From assembly GCF_007746075.1 (NCBI RefSeq), contig NZ_CP036339.1, forward strand, positions 4,121,786 to 4,185,785: a DNA stretch of 64,000 bases, written 5' to 3'. Origin of the DNA: Lacipirellula limnantheis. GTDB taxonomy: Bacteria > Planctomycetota > Planctomycetia > Pirellulales > Lacipirellulaceae. Shown in pieces: positions 35,590 through 44,584 of the stretch. The notes beneath the pieces were generated by a model, which was given only the letters and a program-made list of their open reading frames with translations, did no database searches and had not been told where the DNA came from. The position numbers were made by a program, and so were the translations under genes. Every line of letters begins with the position of its first letter. The stretch's first letter is position 1.

Positions 35590-36411
35590 CTACTCAGCTG
35601 CAACCCCAGCCTCGGCTGCGGGCGTGATGGAATCTGCGGGAGACACTGGTTCCTCCGCTGCAGGCGGTTTCGACGCGGCGGGGGGCACGTCTCCCTCAGG
35701 CGCCGCGGCAGACTGATTCCGGCGAGTGAGGACGAAGACGAGGGCAACGAACATCGCGAGCGCCACGATGCCAAGCAAGATGGAAAATGCCCGCACCCGT
35801 TGCTTGCGACGTTTGATTTCAGCGCGTCTCACGTCGGCGGCCGACATCTCGGCGGGAGCCGCTGCTGCCGCGCGAACTGGCGCGGCGGCGGGGACCATCG
35901 ACGGCCCCAGGTCGAGATCGGGAAACGGGGAGTCTTCCTCCAGTTCGGAATCAATCGCGGCCGGCATGGACAGCGGCGCACTTGTGTTGGCAGTTCCGTT
36001 GAATTCGCGCAGCGCTTCGACGCTCGCCCGCCAATCGGTCCAGCCATTCCGCCAAACCCAGCTGTCGGCGGAAACGCGGCCCTCGGCAACCCATTGAGCG
36101 AACAGCTCGTCGCTGGCGGGTCCAAACTGGCCGCCGCCGGCGGGGCGGATATACCACGCGGCGGGCGGCGAAGGAGCAGCGGGCGGCGGGTTTGCGCCTG
36201 GGACGGTCTTTCGAACGGCAGACGGGGATGGGGTCGCACTGACAGCGACGCTTGAGTTCGTCGCAACGCCGCCGTCTGCGGCGACGCGCTCGCCGCTGAA
36301 GCTGGGGACGATGAACTTGGCTCCGCACTCGGGGCAAATGCCCCGCTTGCCGACTAGCTCGGTCTTTACATGTAGCTTGTGCCCGGCGGGACACTCGAAC
36401 CGCACGCCCAT
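35590..36411 (-). CDS. Zinc-ribbon + GYF_2 (DUF4339) membrane protein
   Basis: A 273-residue protein. The start at MGVRFECPAGHKL (36411) puts a zinc ribbon first (CPAGH, then CPECGAKF, residues about 7-32). After a Pro/Ala/Ser linker comes a GYF_2/DUF4339 domain (about 82-135: WYIRPAGGGQFGP, WVWRNGWTDWRAS). A low-complexity acidic-then-alanine linker leads to one C-terminal transmembrane helix (about 210-235, ILLGIVALAMFVALVFVL) after a basic KRRKQRVR stop-transfer, and a Pro/Ala/Glu tail. This architecture is frequent in Planctomycetes; it probably mediates protein contacts. No enzymatic motif. Confidence 0.8.
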   Translation of the reverse strand: MGVRFECPAGHKLHVKTELVGKRGICPECGAKFIVPSFSGERVAADGGVATNSSVAVSATPSPSAVRKTVPGANPPPAAPSPPAAWYIRPAGGGQFGPASDELFAQWVAEGRVSADSWVWRNGWTDWRASVEALREFNGTANTSAPLSMPAAIDSELEEDSPFPDLDLGPSMVPAAAPVRAAAAAPAEMSAADVRRAEIKRRKQRVRAFSILLGIVALAMFVALVFVLTRRNQSAAAPEGDVPPAASKPPAAEEPVSPADSITPAAEAGVAAE

Positions 36412-36711
36412 GCCAATTCCCGCTGCCTGCCGTTGCCCGACCGCGCCCCGGCGCGGCCTCTCGTCTATTGCCAGTCTATCCACGGCGGGGGGAAGGGCCA
36501 ACCTGAGCCGGCGCCCGCGACTGAACAACTGGCGCGACCGGCAAAGACGGTCGCGCCCGCCGAAAGCTATAGTGTGGCAACCGAAGAACTCTAGACCAGC
36601 CGTGGAATGGGGGCGATTGTTCCCATTACATTCACTTGATGCGCCGCATTTGCCTTCTTTTCGCAGCTCGGCGCAGGCGTTTCTGATTCCGATTTACCCC
36701 CGACTATCGCC

Positions 36712-37512
36712 ATGTCCAACCTTGAAATGATTCTGCTGGCGATCGTCCAGGGAATCACTGAATTTTTGCCCATCTCCAGCGACGGGCATCTGGCGGTGGT
36801 CAACGCTCTGCTGCAGGCGCGGGGCGAGGGCGAAGTCCCTGACCTCCTTGAGACTACGATTGTGCTACATCTGGGGACGCTCGCCTCGGTGCTGATTTTC
36901 TATCGGCGAGAGATCTATCGCCTAATAACTGCGAACCGTCGCGGTTTTCTGCCGTTGATTGTCGCGACGATCCCAGCGGGGGTGATTGGCGTTGGCATTG
37001 AGAAAGGGCTGCCTGACGAAACGACCAAGTGGCTGCTGGAGAGTCCGCTTCTGGCGGGGCTGGGCTTCTTCGTCACCGCCGCCGCATTGTGGCGGCTTGG
37101 CCGCACGCGCGAAGGCGAGCTCGACTATCTCGACACGCCGCCTTGGAAAGCGGCGATCATCGGTCTATTCCAGGCCGCCGCAATCTTGCCCGGCGTTTCG
37201 CGGAGCGGGATGACGATCTCCAGCGGCGTCGGGCTTGGCCTGAAGCGCGAGGCGGCGGCCACATTTTCGTTTTTGATGGCAATACCAGTCATCGGCGGGG
37301 CTGGCCTGCTGAAGCTCAAAGACGCCGTCGATAAAGGAACTACGAGCACTCCTGTCCCAACCCTTGCCCTGGGCTTCATGATTTCGATGTTGGTCGGCAT
37401 TGCCGCGCTCTGGGTCCTGTTGAGAATGCTCCGCCGCGGGCGGTTGGAGTTGTTCGTCTACTACTTGACGCCGTTGGGGATCGCGGTGACGAGTTGGCAA
37501 CTCTTGAAGTAG
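36712..37512 (+). CDS. uppP: Undecaprenyl-diphosphate phosphatase UppP (BacA)
   Basis: A 266-residue multi-pass membrane enzyme that dephosphorylates undecaprenyl pyrophosphate, recycling the lipid carrier of cell-wall and polysaccharide synthesis; it can confer bacitracin tolerance. Signature 1 is EFLPISSDGHL (residues 17-27), with Asp24 where the family usually has Thr; signature 2 is PGVSRSGMTI with the catalytic-site Arg. Eight or so hydrophobic segments are visible. It is monocistronic, with no recognisable Shine-Dalgarno immediately upstream. Confidence 0.93.
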   Translation: MSNLEMILLAIVQGITEFLPISSDGHLAVVNALLQARGEGEVPDLLETTIVLHLGTLASVLIFYRREIYRLITANRRGFLPLIVATIPAGVIGVGIEKGLPDETTKWLLESPLLAGLGFFVTAAALWRLGRTREGELDYLDTPPWKAAIIGLFQAAAILPGVSRSGMTISSGVGLGLKREAAATFSFLMAIPVIGGAGLLKLKDAVDKGTTSTPVPTLALGFMISMLVGIAALWVLLRMLRRGRLELFVYYLTPLGIAVTSWQLLK

Positions 37513-37840
37513 TGAAGCGGTAGGGCGCGGCCAGCGAGCCACGCAGTCAAGCTGGTCGACCCAAGCATGGGTGGCCCCCTCCAGCGCCGGGGCATTCGAG
37601 CCGCCGAGACCACGTTATCTGCTCGATTTCTGTTGGGCGCATCCGTCCACTGTGGCGATGCGAAGAATCGGCGCCGCCGAGGGTTCTTTTCTTCCGATTT
37701 ATGGCGCCAACTTACTTGGCTATGCGCCGGCGAGCCTTAGACTGACCGCTGCGTAGGAACAGCGCTGAGGCGAATCGCGTTCGTCCTCTCTCGTCTTTGG
37801 GGCGTGGAGCTCAGCAACAGTTCACGCCAGGTAGGGACTC
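37513..37840. other. Intergenic region
   Basis: A 328-base gap between uppP and the sigma-54 activator. A 61-codon open frame (37571-37756) has no ribosome binding site or domain and is not called. No promoter or repeat was convincing. Confidence 0.45.
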
Positions 37841-38917
37841 ATGAGTGCACGCCGAATGGCGAGCCCCCCGCACACTACGGGGCTCGTCGAGGCTGGAGGA
37901 CTCGTCGGGTCGTCAGCGGCGACGAGTCGCTTGCGCTCTGAGATCGCGCGCTTTGCGCCGTTCGCGTCCAATGTGTTGATCACGGGACCGAGCGGCACTG
38001 GAAAGGAACTGGTCGCACGGGAGGTTCACGCCCGAAGTCGCCGTGCAGCTGGCCCGTTTGTGCCAGTCGATTGCGCGTCGCTCGTCGGCGAGCTGATGGC
38101 AAGTCAGCTTTTCGGCCATGTGGCCGGGGCATTCACCGGCGCGAACTGCGAAGCCCTCGGTTGCTTCCAGGCCGCCAACGGCGGCACGCTCTTTCTGGAT
38201 GAGATCGGCGAACTCGAACAATCGCTGCAGGCGAAGCTGCTGCGCGTGCTCCAAGAGAAGGTCGTGACGCCTGTCGGAAGTTACGCAGGCCGGCCCATCG
38301 ACGTGCGCGTCGTCGCAGCGACGAACCGGAACCTGCTGCACGAGGTACGCGCTGGGCGATTCCGCGAAGACCTCTACTATCGTCTCCATGTGGTCCATTT
38401 GGAAACGACGCCGCTGCACGAGCGGCCGGAGGATATTCCGGAACTGGCGGCAGCGTTCCTGCGCCAAATGGCGACCGACGGCTTGCCCGCGTGCAAGCTC
38501 TCCGAGGAGGCATGCCCGCCACTACTAGCTTACCGCTGGCCCGGCAACGTACGGCAGCTGCGTAACGTGCTGGAGCAGGCGGTGATCGAGGCGGAAGGGC
38601 CTCTCCTGGAGGCGGCGGACCTCGCAGCGCTGCTCGACGACGAGTGCGAAGAGGCGAATCTATGCGGCTTCGCAGAGCCGGGGTCCGAAGCGCTCGCCGC
38701 TGATTTTTCGGTCCGAAGCGTCGAGCCAGCGGCGCCGGCGGAACGCCGGTTGGCATGGACGACACTGGCCGAGATGGAGCGTGAGCATATCGTCAAGACG
38801 TTGGCGCTCACCTTCTTCAATCGCGCCGCGGCGGCGCGGCTGCTGGGCGTCAGCCGGCAGGCGCTATTGAGGAAGATCGAACGCTATGGGATCGAGTGTG
38901 GCGATCGCACTCCTTAG
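37841..38917 (+). CDS. Sigma-54-dependent transcriptional activator without sensor domain
   Basis: A 358-residue enhancer-binding protein made only of an AAA+ domain and a Fis-type DNA-binding domain. Walker A is GPSGTGKE (residues 49-56), the sigma-54 contact loop is AGAFTGA, Walker B is [12 protein letters not shown], the arginine-finger region is [11 protein letters not shown] and sensor II is [10 protein letters not shown]. The C-terminal HTH is [20 protein letters not shown]. Only about 20 residues precede the AAA+ domain, so there is no receiver or PAS module; activity must be controlled otherwise, for example by a partner. AGGTAGGG lies before ATG. A degenerate receiver protein and PEP-CTERM genes follow; sigma-54 activators are known to control PEP-CTERM genes elsewhere. 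Confidence 0.92.
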   Translation: MSARRMASPPHTTGLVEAGGLVGSSAATSRLRSEIARFAPFASNVLITGPSGTGKELVAREVHARSRRAAGPFVPVDCASLVGELMASQLFGHVAGAFTGANCEALGCFQAANGGTLFLDEIGELEQSLQAKLLRVLQEKVVTPVGSYAGRPIDVRVVAATNRNLLHEVRAGRFREDLYYRLHVVHLETTPLHERPEDIPELAAAFLRQMATDGLPACKLSEEACPPLLAYRWPGNVRQLRNVLEQAVIEAEGPLLEAADLAALLDDECEEANLCGFAEPGSEALAADFSVRSVEPAAPAERRLAWTTLAEMEREHIVKTLALTFFNRAAAARLLGVSRQALLRKIERYGIECGDRTP

Positions 38918-39379
38918 CGGCTGACCGGGCGACTACCACGCCTTTCTTGCGTCGAGGTTCGCCGAAATTCTCGCGGCGATCCCTTCTTCGCTTGGCAACC
39001 ACTGCCTGCAGACGTCACCAATCGCACCTGAGCCTTGTCCTGCCGGCGGGCGTCCGGATGCGGACGATTTGCCAACAACGGGGCCTCGGCATTCGCGTCC
39101 GGATTCGGACGCTTCTATTCTTTTTCGGACGCGGCCGTTGCGCGCGAGAGTCGCTGCATGTGCAAGCAAAACTGATCAACTGGTTGCGGCGACACGAGTT
39201 GCGCTGTGGTCCGTCGACGCGACTGCTGTTTGGCGCACTTCGTGCTTAAAGGGATGCATGCGAAGCGACGGAGACGCAGGGCTCATGAGAGTCGCCTAAC
39301 CGCCGCTCACCGCTGCATGAACCAGCAGTGGAGGCCCAACGCGGGTTCGCAACGACCGACAAAGCATGAGGGAACGCTC
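38918..39379. other. Intergenic region with paired palindromes
   Basis: A 462-base gap. Two related dyads, CGTCCG-GATG-CGGACG (39051-39066) and GCGTCCG-GATT-CGGACGC (39095-39112), are the only clear structure. Open frames here lack coding character. Confidence 0.5.
39095..39125 (+). terminator. Probable intrinsic terminator
   Basis: A 7-bp perfect stem GCGTCCG/CGGACGC with a GATT loop (39095-39112), followed by TTCTATTCTTTTT. It lies about 180 bases after the sigma-54 activator stop. Confidence 0.6.
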
Positions 39380-39793
39380 ATGAATGCAACAACTAGGCGA
39401 ATCGACGACTTGATTGTCGTCGACGCTGCGCCAGATGATTACGCACCGCTCTTCTTGGACGAGCGCCTGCAAGAAACGACCTGCCGCCAGTTCGTCTCGG
39501 GAGAGTCGGCGCTTCGTCAACTCGATCCATCCCGAGCGACATTGTGGATGGTGAATCTGCGACTCCCCGATATGACGGGAGTTAGCTTCTTGGAACTTTT
39601 GCGGCAGCGCATGCGTCGCTGTCCAGTATTTCTAATCTCCGATCAGCATTCGCTGGAGGATGAGCTTGCGGCGCGGGCGGCAGGCGCATCGGCGTATCTG
39701 TGCAAGCCGGTCAATTCCGCCTGGCTGCGGCTCTGCCGGGACGCAATTTCTCGACCAGCTCAGCGGCGCGGAGCGCCGCAGTCGATGAGCTAG
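39380..39793 (+). CDS. Stand-alone receiver-like protein lacking the phospho-Asp
   Basis: A 137-residue protein of REC-domain length with no output domain. The start at 39380 (MNATTRR) has GGGAAC upstream and resembles the start of the PEP-CTERM gene at 41044. REC landmarks: acidic residues after strand 1 (IVVDAAPDD), strand 3 WMVNLRLPDMTG, in which Asn59 stands where the phosphorylated Asp normally is, strand 4 PVFLISDQ and AYLCKPV with the conserved Lys. The Asn replacement suggests a phosphorylation-independent pseudo-receiver. Its position after a sigma-54 activator that has lost its own receiver makes a regulatory partnership plausible, but that is inference. Confidence 0.72.
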   Translation: MNATTRRIDDLIVVDAAPDDYAPLFLDERLQETTCRQFVSGESALRQLDPSRATLWMVNLRLPDMTGVSFLELLRQRMRRCPVFLISDQHSLEDELAARAAGASAYLCKPVNSAWLRLCRDAISRPAQRRGAPQSMS

Positions 39794-40299
39794 CGGGCCT
39801 CTCCGTTCTCGTGGCGAGTTCGGCAGTCGACTTCGCCTGGAGCGGCGCGTACCGATCGCGACGTTGAAGGAACTCCTTCAAGGAACACCCAGCGCTGCAA
39901 TTCGGACTACTACTGAAGCTTTCGTCATTTCCAATTGAATTCACTTTATCCATAAGGACTGATCTCATGACCGTGGCATATGTTCTACCGTTTGACTTGG
40001 ACCAGGACTCGAGCGACTCGTTCGGCGAACTATCAGGCTTTCAGAAGTTGCGTCCGAATCGCGACGGGCAGATGCCGGTCGGGAGCGATCGGGCTCGACA
40101 TCGCAGTAGCCGGCGTACGCAACCTTGGCGCAATCGGCGGGTGAGCGCTCCGCGGGAGTCGTCCAAATGATGCGACCTTCTTCAACCGTTGCTCGCCGAT
40201 GACCGACGTTCGCCGGACAGCAAATGTCGGCAGTCGAGCGAGGCACATCACATTTGTTCCATCCCTTCTCCTTCAAATATCGACACCCGGAGTGATCTC
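39794..40299. other. Intergenic region with one doubtful small gene
   Basis: A 506-base region before the first PEP-CTERM gene. Apart from the small frame at 39967-40170 it contains a GAAGGA-AC-TCCTTC dyad (39866-39879). No sigma-54 promoter with correct -24/-12 spacing was found. Confidence 0.4.
39967..40170 (+). CDS. Doubtful small protein or decayed gene
   Basis: A 67-codon frame starting MTVAYVLPFDLDQDSSD and ending in a basic, low-complexity stretch (RHRSSRRTQPWRNRR). In its favour, AAGGA lies at good distance and the ten bases GATCTCATGA around its start recur exactly at the starts of the PEP-CTERM genes at 40300 and 41044. Against it, there is no domain and the C-terminal half looks non-coding. 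It may be the 5' remnant of a related gene. Confidence 0.3.
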   Translation: MTVAYVLPFDLDQDSSDSFGELSGFQKLRPNRDGQMPVGSDRARHRSSRRTQPWRNRRVSAPRESSK

Positions 40300-40965
40300 A
40301 TGAAGCCACCGATTAAGAACCGACTCTGCAATGCGCTGATCGTTGCGCTGGCGACGGTCGCCGCGTGGGCGGGTACGGCAGCCGCCGTCACGATCCCGCT
40401 CTTCAACACCGGAACCGATGCGACCAATACGGCGTGGGTTCCGTCAAATGTCACGGACATTCACTACTTTTACACGTTGTCGCCCACGGCTGGACCGCCG
40501 GTGACCGTCAACAATGCGATTTGGCCCATCTTTGGCGGGCCGTGGGTTCCTAACAACGCAAACTCGAGATGGATTGGGCCGGATCAATCGAGCCAAGGCC
40601 CGGCAGGGGCGTACACCTACGCGACGCAATTCACGCTGCCGCCGAGCGCCAATCTGGCGACCGTGAACGTTAGCGGCTTGTGGGCGACTGACGATCCAGG
40701 GCTCAATATTGAGATCAACAATATCTCCACAGGGCAACTCAGCGCCGGATTCTCTTCTCTTGTGCCCTTTAGCATCACCAGCGGCTTTCAGATCGGGGTG
40801 AATACGATCGAGTTCTTGGTGCAGAATGCCGGCGGGCCGACTGGACTTCGCGTTGACAAGATTCAAGGGTCCTTTTCATTGATTCCTGAGCCCACGACAT
40901 TGAGCCTGGCGGCCGGTGGTTTAGCCGCGATTGCGGCATTGAGACGGAGGGCGTTGCCTCTGTAG
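40300..40965 (+). CDS. PEP-CTERM sorting-signal protein
   Basis: A 221-residue exported protein. A signal peptide (MKPPIKNRLCNALIVALATVA and following AGTAAA) precedes a beta-rich domain with WATDDPGLNIEINN, typical of carbohydrate-binding-like jelly rolls. The C-terminus has PEP at residues 196-198, a hydrophobic segment (LAAGGLAAIAAL) and RRR, the tripartite signal recognised by exosortase in EPS-linked sorting. GGAG is seven bases before ATG. It is 78 bases before a second PEP-CTERM gene and probably co-transcribed with it. Confidence 0.85.
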   Translation: MKPPIKNRLCNALIVALATVAAWAGTAAAVTIPLFNTGTDATNTAWVPSNVTDIHYFYTLSPTAGPPVTVNNAIWPIFGGPWVPNNANSRWIGPDQSSQGPAGAYTYATQFTLPPSANLATVNVSGLWATDDPGLNIEINNISTGQLSAGFSSLVPFSITSGFQIGVNTIEFLVQNAGGPTGLRVDKIQGSFSLIPEPTTLSLAAGGLAAIAALRRRALPL

Positions 40966-41043
40966 ACGCGGTAGCGGTCAGATACGAAGCCTGAATTCTT
41001 GTCAAAGAATCCCACGAATACCTAACTCATTGGAACCGATCTC

Positions 41044-42108
41044 ATGAACGCAACTAAGACTCGCCTGTGCTACGCACTCGCGCTCGCCGTCGGCGCGCTG
41101 GCCTCGCCGCAACAAGCTTCTGCCGACCCATTGCCTGGGCGCGACTTGCTCAAGTTCACGCAGAAGCCAATGATCGCGACGGCGATCCCCGACAACAATG
41201 GCACCGTGGGGATCTATCAGGGTCACGACGATCTAAGCACCGCCTACGGCTTCACGCAGCAACCGGGCGCCATTCCTCCGGTCTATCAGGGGAAGTTCAT
41301 GGCCGACGACTTTGCCGACAACCTCACGAGTCCCGTGGTGCACGTGAAGTGGTGGGGATCGTATAAGAACGACTACATCGACCCGCAGATGCCCGTGAAC
41401 AAGTTTCTGATTTCGTTCGAAAGCGACGTTCCGCAGGGGCCCAATACGCCGTTCAGTCATCCTGGCTCTCCGCTGTTAAACCAGGTAGTGACGCGCGGCG
41501 CCCTGGCACCTGGATCGGGGACGTTCACCGAAAAGGTGATTCGTGGTCCGGACCCGCTGCTTAACGAATCGCTCTACGAGTACAACGCCGAGCTCCATTT
41601 GAATCTCGACTTCCCAGAAAAGAAGGACACGGTCTACTGGCTGAAGATCGTGGCGATGGTCGACGTGCTGCCCGGGTTTCAGTTTCCCCCTGGCAATCCG
41701 AACGCCAGCCCCATCCCAGTGACGCAGTGGGGATGGCACAATCGCGACTACACGCTGCAGGACCCGCTGGCGTCGCCGAACGTGGCGCCGGGCGAAACGA
41801 TCGTCGGGCAGGTTGGCGCGGGCACGCCGGTCTGGCATTTCCAAGATGATTCGGTGGCGGGCGACGTACGAATCCTGCCGACGACCGCTGGATACCTCTC
41901 GCCGCAGATCGATCAGCAGAACATGCTGCCGCAGAAGTACGTCGACTTTGCTGACGGTCCTGGCGGCGGCACCGCCGCGTTCCCGCCGATCAGCACGTTC
42001 TCCAAGGATTTGGCGTTCGAGTTGTACACGACTGTGCCCGAGCCGACGGGGATGGCGCTTCTGGCCATCGGCGGGCTGGGCATCGCCCTGCGTCGCAAAG
42101 CTGGTTGA
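41044..42108 (+). CDS. PEP-CTERM sorting-signal protein
   Basis: A 354-residue exported protein with a signal peptide (LCYALALAVGALASPQQASA) and a C-terminal PEP (332-334), hydrophobic GMALLAIGGLGIAL and RRK. The body has KFMADDFADNLTSPVVHVKWWGSY, VYWLKIVAMVDV and TQWGWHNRDY, resembling a planctomycete family of PEP-CTERM proteins that carry W-rich beta domains; I cannot name a function. The N-terminus is related to that of the previous gene (N/T-R-L-C-x-A-L). A strong terminator follows. Confidence 0.85.
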   Translation: MNATKTRLCYALALAVGALASPQQASADPLPGRDLLKFTQKPMIATAIPDNNGTVGIYQGHDDLSTAYGFTQQPGAIPPVYQGKFMADDFADNLTSPVVHVKWWGSYKNDYIDPQMPVNKFLISFESDVPQGPNTPFSHPGSPLLNQVVTRGALAPGSGTFTEKVIRGPDPLLNESLYEYNAELHLNLDFPEKKDTVYWLKIVAMVDVLPGFQFPPGNPNASPIPVTQWGWHNRDYTLQDPLASPNVAPGETIVGQVGAGTPVWHFQDDSVAGDVRILPTTAGYLSPQIDQQNMLPQKYVDFADGPGGGTAAFPPISTFSKDLAFELYTTVPEPTGMALLAIGGLGIALRRKAG

Positions 42109-42142
42109 GCTCGACCGTGCGGTGACAGGTTGAAGCAGTTCC

Positions 42143-42184
42143 GGTCATGGCCGCAGGTCCTTCCCTGCGGCCATGACCATTTTT
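42143..42184 (+). terminator. Strong intrinsic terminator
   Basis: A perfect 15-bp stem, GGTCATGGCCGCAGG (42143-42157) with CCTGCGGCCATGACC (42164-42178), six-base loop, followed by ATTTTT. It closes the PEP-CTERM transcript. Confidence 0.93.
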
Positions 42185-42334
42185 CGTGAGCGGAGGATGC
42201 GCATTTTGGTCGGGCTGGGTGCGCGGATGTCAGGCTGCGGTGAGGTAAAGTGAAGGACGCGACTTGGCCGCAAGATTGCGGCTTGCTGCTTTTCTGTCTC
42301 TCCTCATTGAACGATCAGATGAAGGGCGAATGCC

Positions 42335-43522
42335 ATGTCGACCGCGGAGGTAAATCGGCGTCAATTCTTGGAACAGGCCACGGCAGTAAGCGCCGCGGCA
42401 GTAGCGAGCGCAGCGACCGTGAGTGCGTCGTGCGCCGCAGCGGCGGCTGACGCGCCAAGGCGAATCCGCGTCGGGGTGATTGGCTGCGGCAGCGTCTCAG
42501 GGCGCTACCTGCCGCATCTATCAGAGTGCACGTATGCCGAGGTGGTGAGCGTTTGCGACATCATTCCCGAGCGAGCCGGCGCGCGGGCCAAGGAGTTTCG
42601 GGTACCGCACGAGTATCCGCACATCGATGCGATGTTGTCGGGCGTGCCATTTGATCTGCTCGTGAATCTGACAGACATGCAGGAGCATGAACGGCTCAAT
42701 CGACAGGCCATCGAAGCCGGCAAACATATTTGGAGCGAGAAGCCGATCGCCAATTCATTGGCCGCGGGGCAGGAGCTGCTCAGGCTGGCGAAGGGGAAGG
42801 GAGTGCGCGTGTGGGGGGCGCCGGTAGTCGTGGCCAGCCCGCAGTTTTCAGCCATGGCAAGAGCGATCGCTGCGGGAGAATTGGGCGCGATCGCGTCTGC
42901 GAAGGCGGATTACGGACACACGGGGCCCGATTGGTCCGCCTTTTTCTACAAAGAGGGGGGCGGAAGCCTGCCTGACTTAGGAGTCTATAATTTGTCGACG
43001 CTCACCGGGCTTCTGGGGCCGGCCAAATCGGTGACGGCGATGACGAGCATAGTGACGCCGACGCGGAACATCTACGAGAAGGGTAAAATTAAGGTCGAAG
43101 CCGAAGACAACGCGCTCGTGCTGCTTGATCACGGTGACGCAAAGATTTCCTGCGTGCAGTGCGGCTTCAACTTCTTCAATCCGCACGGGCACGAGGGAAA
43201 GTCGGAGAGCCGGCATACCGTGTCGATTTACGGGTCGCGTGGCAGCATGGGACTGGTTGGGTACGACTGGGAGCCATTAGGCGTCGACGTGGCGACGGAG
43301 GCGCGTCCCGAGTACGAACGCCGGGCGACGGACGCCAAGGGCTACGTCTGGCAGCAGGGAGCGTCGGAGGTCGCTGAATGCCTGGCGACCGGGAAGGAAC
43401 CGTTGTTCACGGCGGAGCACGCGCTGCATGTGGTGGAGATTATGACGGCGGCGCGGGAGTCGCAGCGCGAGGGACGCCGAATTCCGCTGACGAGCACCTT
43501 CAAGTGGCCAGTGGTAACCTAG
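42335..43522 (+). CDS. Gfo/Idh/MocA oxidoreductase, Tat-exported
   Basis: A 395-residue NAD(P)-dependent dehydrogenase family protein with a twin-arginine signal (NRRQFLEQATAVSAAAVASA, residues 7-26). The Rossmann motif is VGVIGCGSVSGRY and the catalytic-lysine motif is SEKPIAN. The C-terminal domain has GGGSLPDLGVYNL, a usual region of the substrate side. Exported members in Planctomycetes probably bind their cofactor in the cytoplasm before Tat export and act on sugars or inositols; the substrate is unknown. AAGGGCG lies before ATG. It is convergent with the EEP gene, six bases between stops. Confidence 0.9.
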   Translation: MSTAEVNRRQFLEQATAVSAAAVASAATVSASCAAAAADAPRRIRVGVIGCGSVSGRYLPHLSECTYAEVVSVCDIIPERAGARAKEFRVPHEYPHIDAMLSGVPFDLLVNLTDMQEHERLNRQAIEAGKHIWSEKPIANSLAAGQELLRLAKGKGVRVWGAPVVVASPQFSAMARAIAAGELGAIASAKADYGHTGPDWSAFFYKEGGGSLPDLGVYNLSTLTGLLGPAKSVTAMTSIVTPTRNIYEKGKIKVEAEDNALVLLDHGDAKISCVQCGFNFFNPHGHEGKSESRHTVSIYGSRGSMGLVGYDWEPLGVDVATEARPEYERRATDAKGYVWQQGASEVAECLATGKEPLFTAEHALHVVEIMTAARESQREGRRIPLTSTFKWPVVT

Positions 43523-43528
43523 GCCGGG

Positions 43529-44467
43529 TCACTTGAGTTCCGCTTCGATCACGACGGCGCGGTGATCGGACGGGTAGGGGGTGACCAGAATATCGGCCCG
43601 CTCGGAACGCTCGCCTACGACCTCTGCCGATTTGACGTCGACGTTTTGGCGCGAGGCGAACACGAAATCAATCCGATCGTGATGATCGGCCGGATCATCT
43701 TCTGCAGTGAGCACCGTCCAGGTGAAGCCGGGCTTCTTGACGGGGTCCCGGTGAATTTGGCGATAAGCGTCGACGAAGCCGACCTCCTGCAGCAACTCCG
43801 TCGCGGGCCAGCAGACGACGGCGGGATGGAGTCCGGCGTCGCGAGCGGCTTCGGTCCAGTCGAGAGCCGGCGGTTCGTTGAAGTCGCCGGTGACGAAGAT
43901 CGGCGTGCCATCCTGGCGAACCGCTTCGATCTCGGCGAGCATCGCCTTCACTTGCGACTCGCGGGCGTCGCACGCGGCTTTCACGGCCTGCTCGGCGGTG
44001 TCGATGAAGGGGGCGTCAGCGTAGGGGATCTTCAGCAGTTGGTAGGGCTGATAGGGAGCATGAGCGAAGTGGGCGTTGAAGAGCCAGAACTGATCGCCTG
44101 ACGGGGTTTCGAACTGGGCGCCCCATTTCTTGGGAGTCGAGCCGACTAGTTTGAAGCGGCAAATGATGCCGGTATCGTCGTCGCCTTGGTCGAAGTAATG
44201 CCAACCGAGTTGCTTCGCGATGACGGCGGCGGCGTCAGGGCGGACGCCGTCCCGTTCCTCGCCGTGCGATTCTTGTAGGCCGACGACGTCGGCGTTAGCG
44301 GCCTTGATGACGGCGACGGTTTGTTCGATCGGCTGTTTGCCTGATTCGCCGCCGACCCAGATATTGAAGCTCATTACGCGAAGCGGGTCGGCAAGGGATC
44401 GATCGGCGGCGGTGAAGAGGATCGTCGCGAGTATCAACGCGTTGACGATTGATTTTGAAGAGGACAT
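43529..44467 (-). CDS. Secreted endonuclease/exonuclease/phosphatase-fold protein
   Basis: A 312-residue EEP-superfamily hydrolase with a signal peptide (NALILATILFTAADRSLA, about 8-25). Catalytic landmarks: MSFNIWVG (Asn), VGLQES (Glu), VTGDFNEPP (Asp, Asn), RIDFVFAS and YPSDHRAVVIE (Asp, His). Secreted members may hydrolyse phosphodiesters or phosphate esters, including sphingomyelinase-like or inositol-phosphatase-like activities; the substrate cannot be told. It lies between two Gfo/Idh oxidoreductases but on the other strand. Confidence 0.88.
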   Translation of the reverse strand: MSSSKSIVNALILATILFTAADRSLADPLRVMSFNIWVGGESGKQPIEQTVAVIKAANADVVGLQESHGEERDGVRPDAAAVIAKQLGWHYFDQGDDDTGIICRFKLVGSTPKKWGAQFETPSGDQFWLFNAHFAHAPYQPYQLLKIPYADAPFIDTAEQAVKAACDARESQVKAMLAEIEAVRQDGTPIFVTGDFNEPPALDWTEAARDAGLHPAVVCWPATELLQEVGFVDAYRQIHRDPVKKPGFTWTVLTAEDDPADHHDRIDFVFASRQNVDVKSAEVVGERSERADILVTPYPSDHRAVVIEAELK

Positions 44468-44584
44468 GGCTTCGCTTTCTTCGAGGCGTGAAACAGCTAT
44501 ATTCTGGTGGCCGGCAGCCCGCGGCGAGCGGCGGGCTAAACGGGCGTTGGCGCTAGGTTGACTCTTCTTGCGGGGCTACTTGTA

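Noticed and set aside
37571-37756. A 61-codon open frame after uppP
   Set aside because: No ribosome binding site, no domain, mixed composition; treated as intergenic.
38992-39012. Sigma-54 promoter-like TGGCA...TGC before the receiver-like gene
   Set aside because: Spacing between GG and GC is 8 or 12 bases, not the required 10.
39869-39895. GG-N10-GC match upstream of the small frame at 39967
   Set aside because: Only the two dinucleotides fit; the flanking -24 and -12 bases do not match the consensus.
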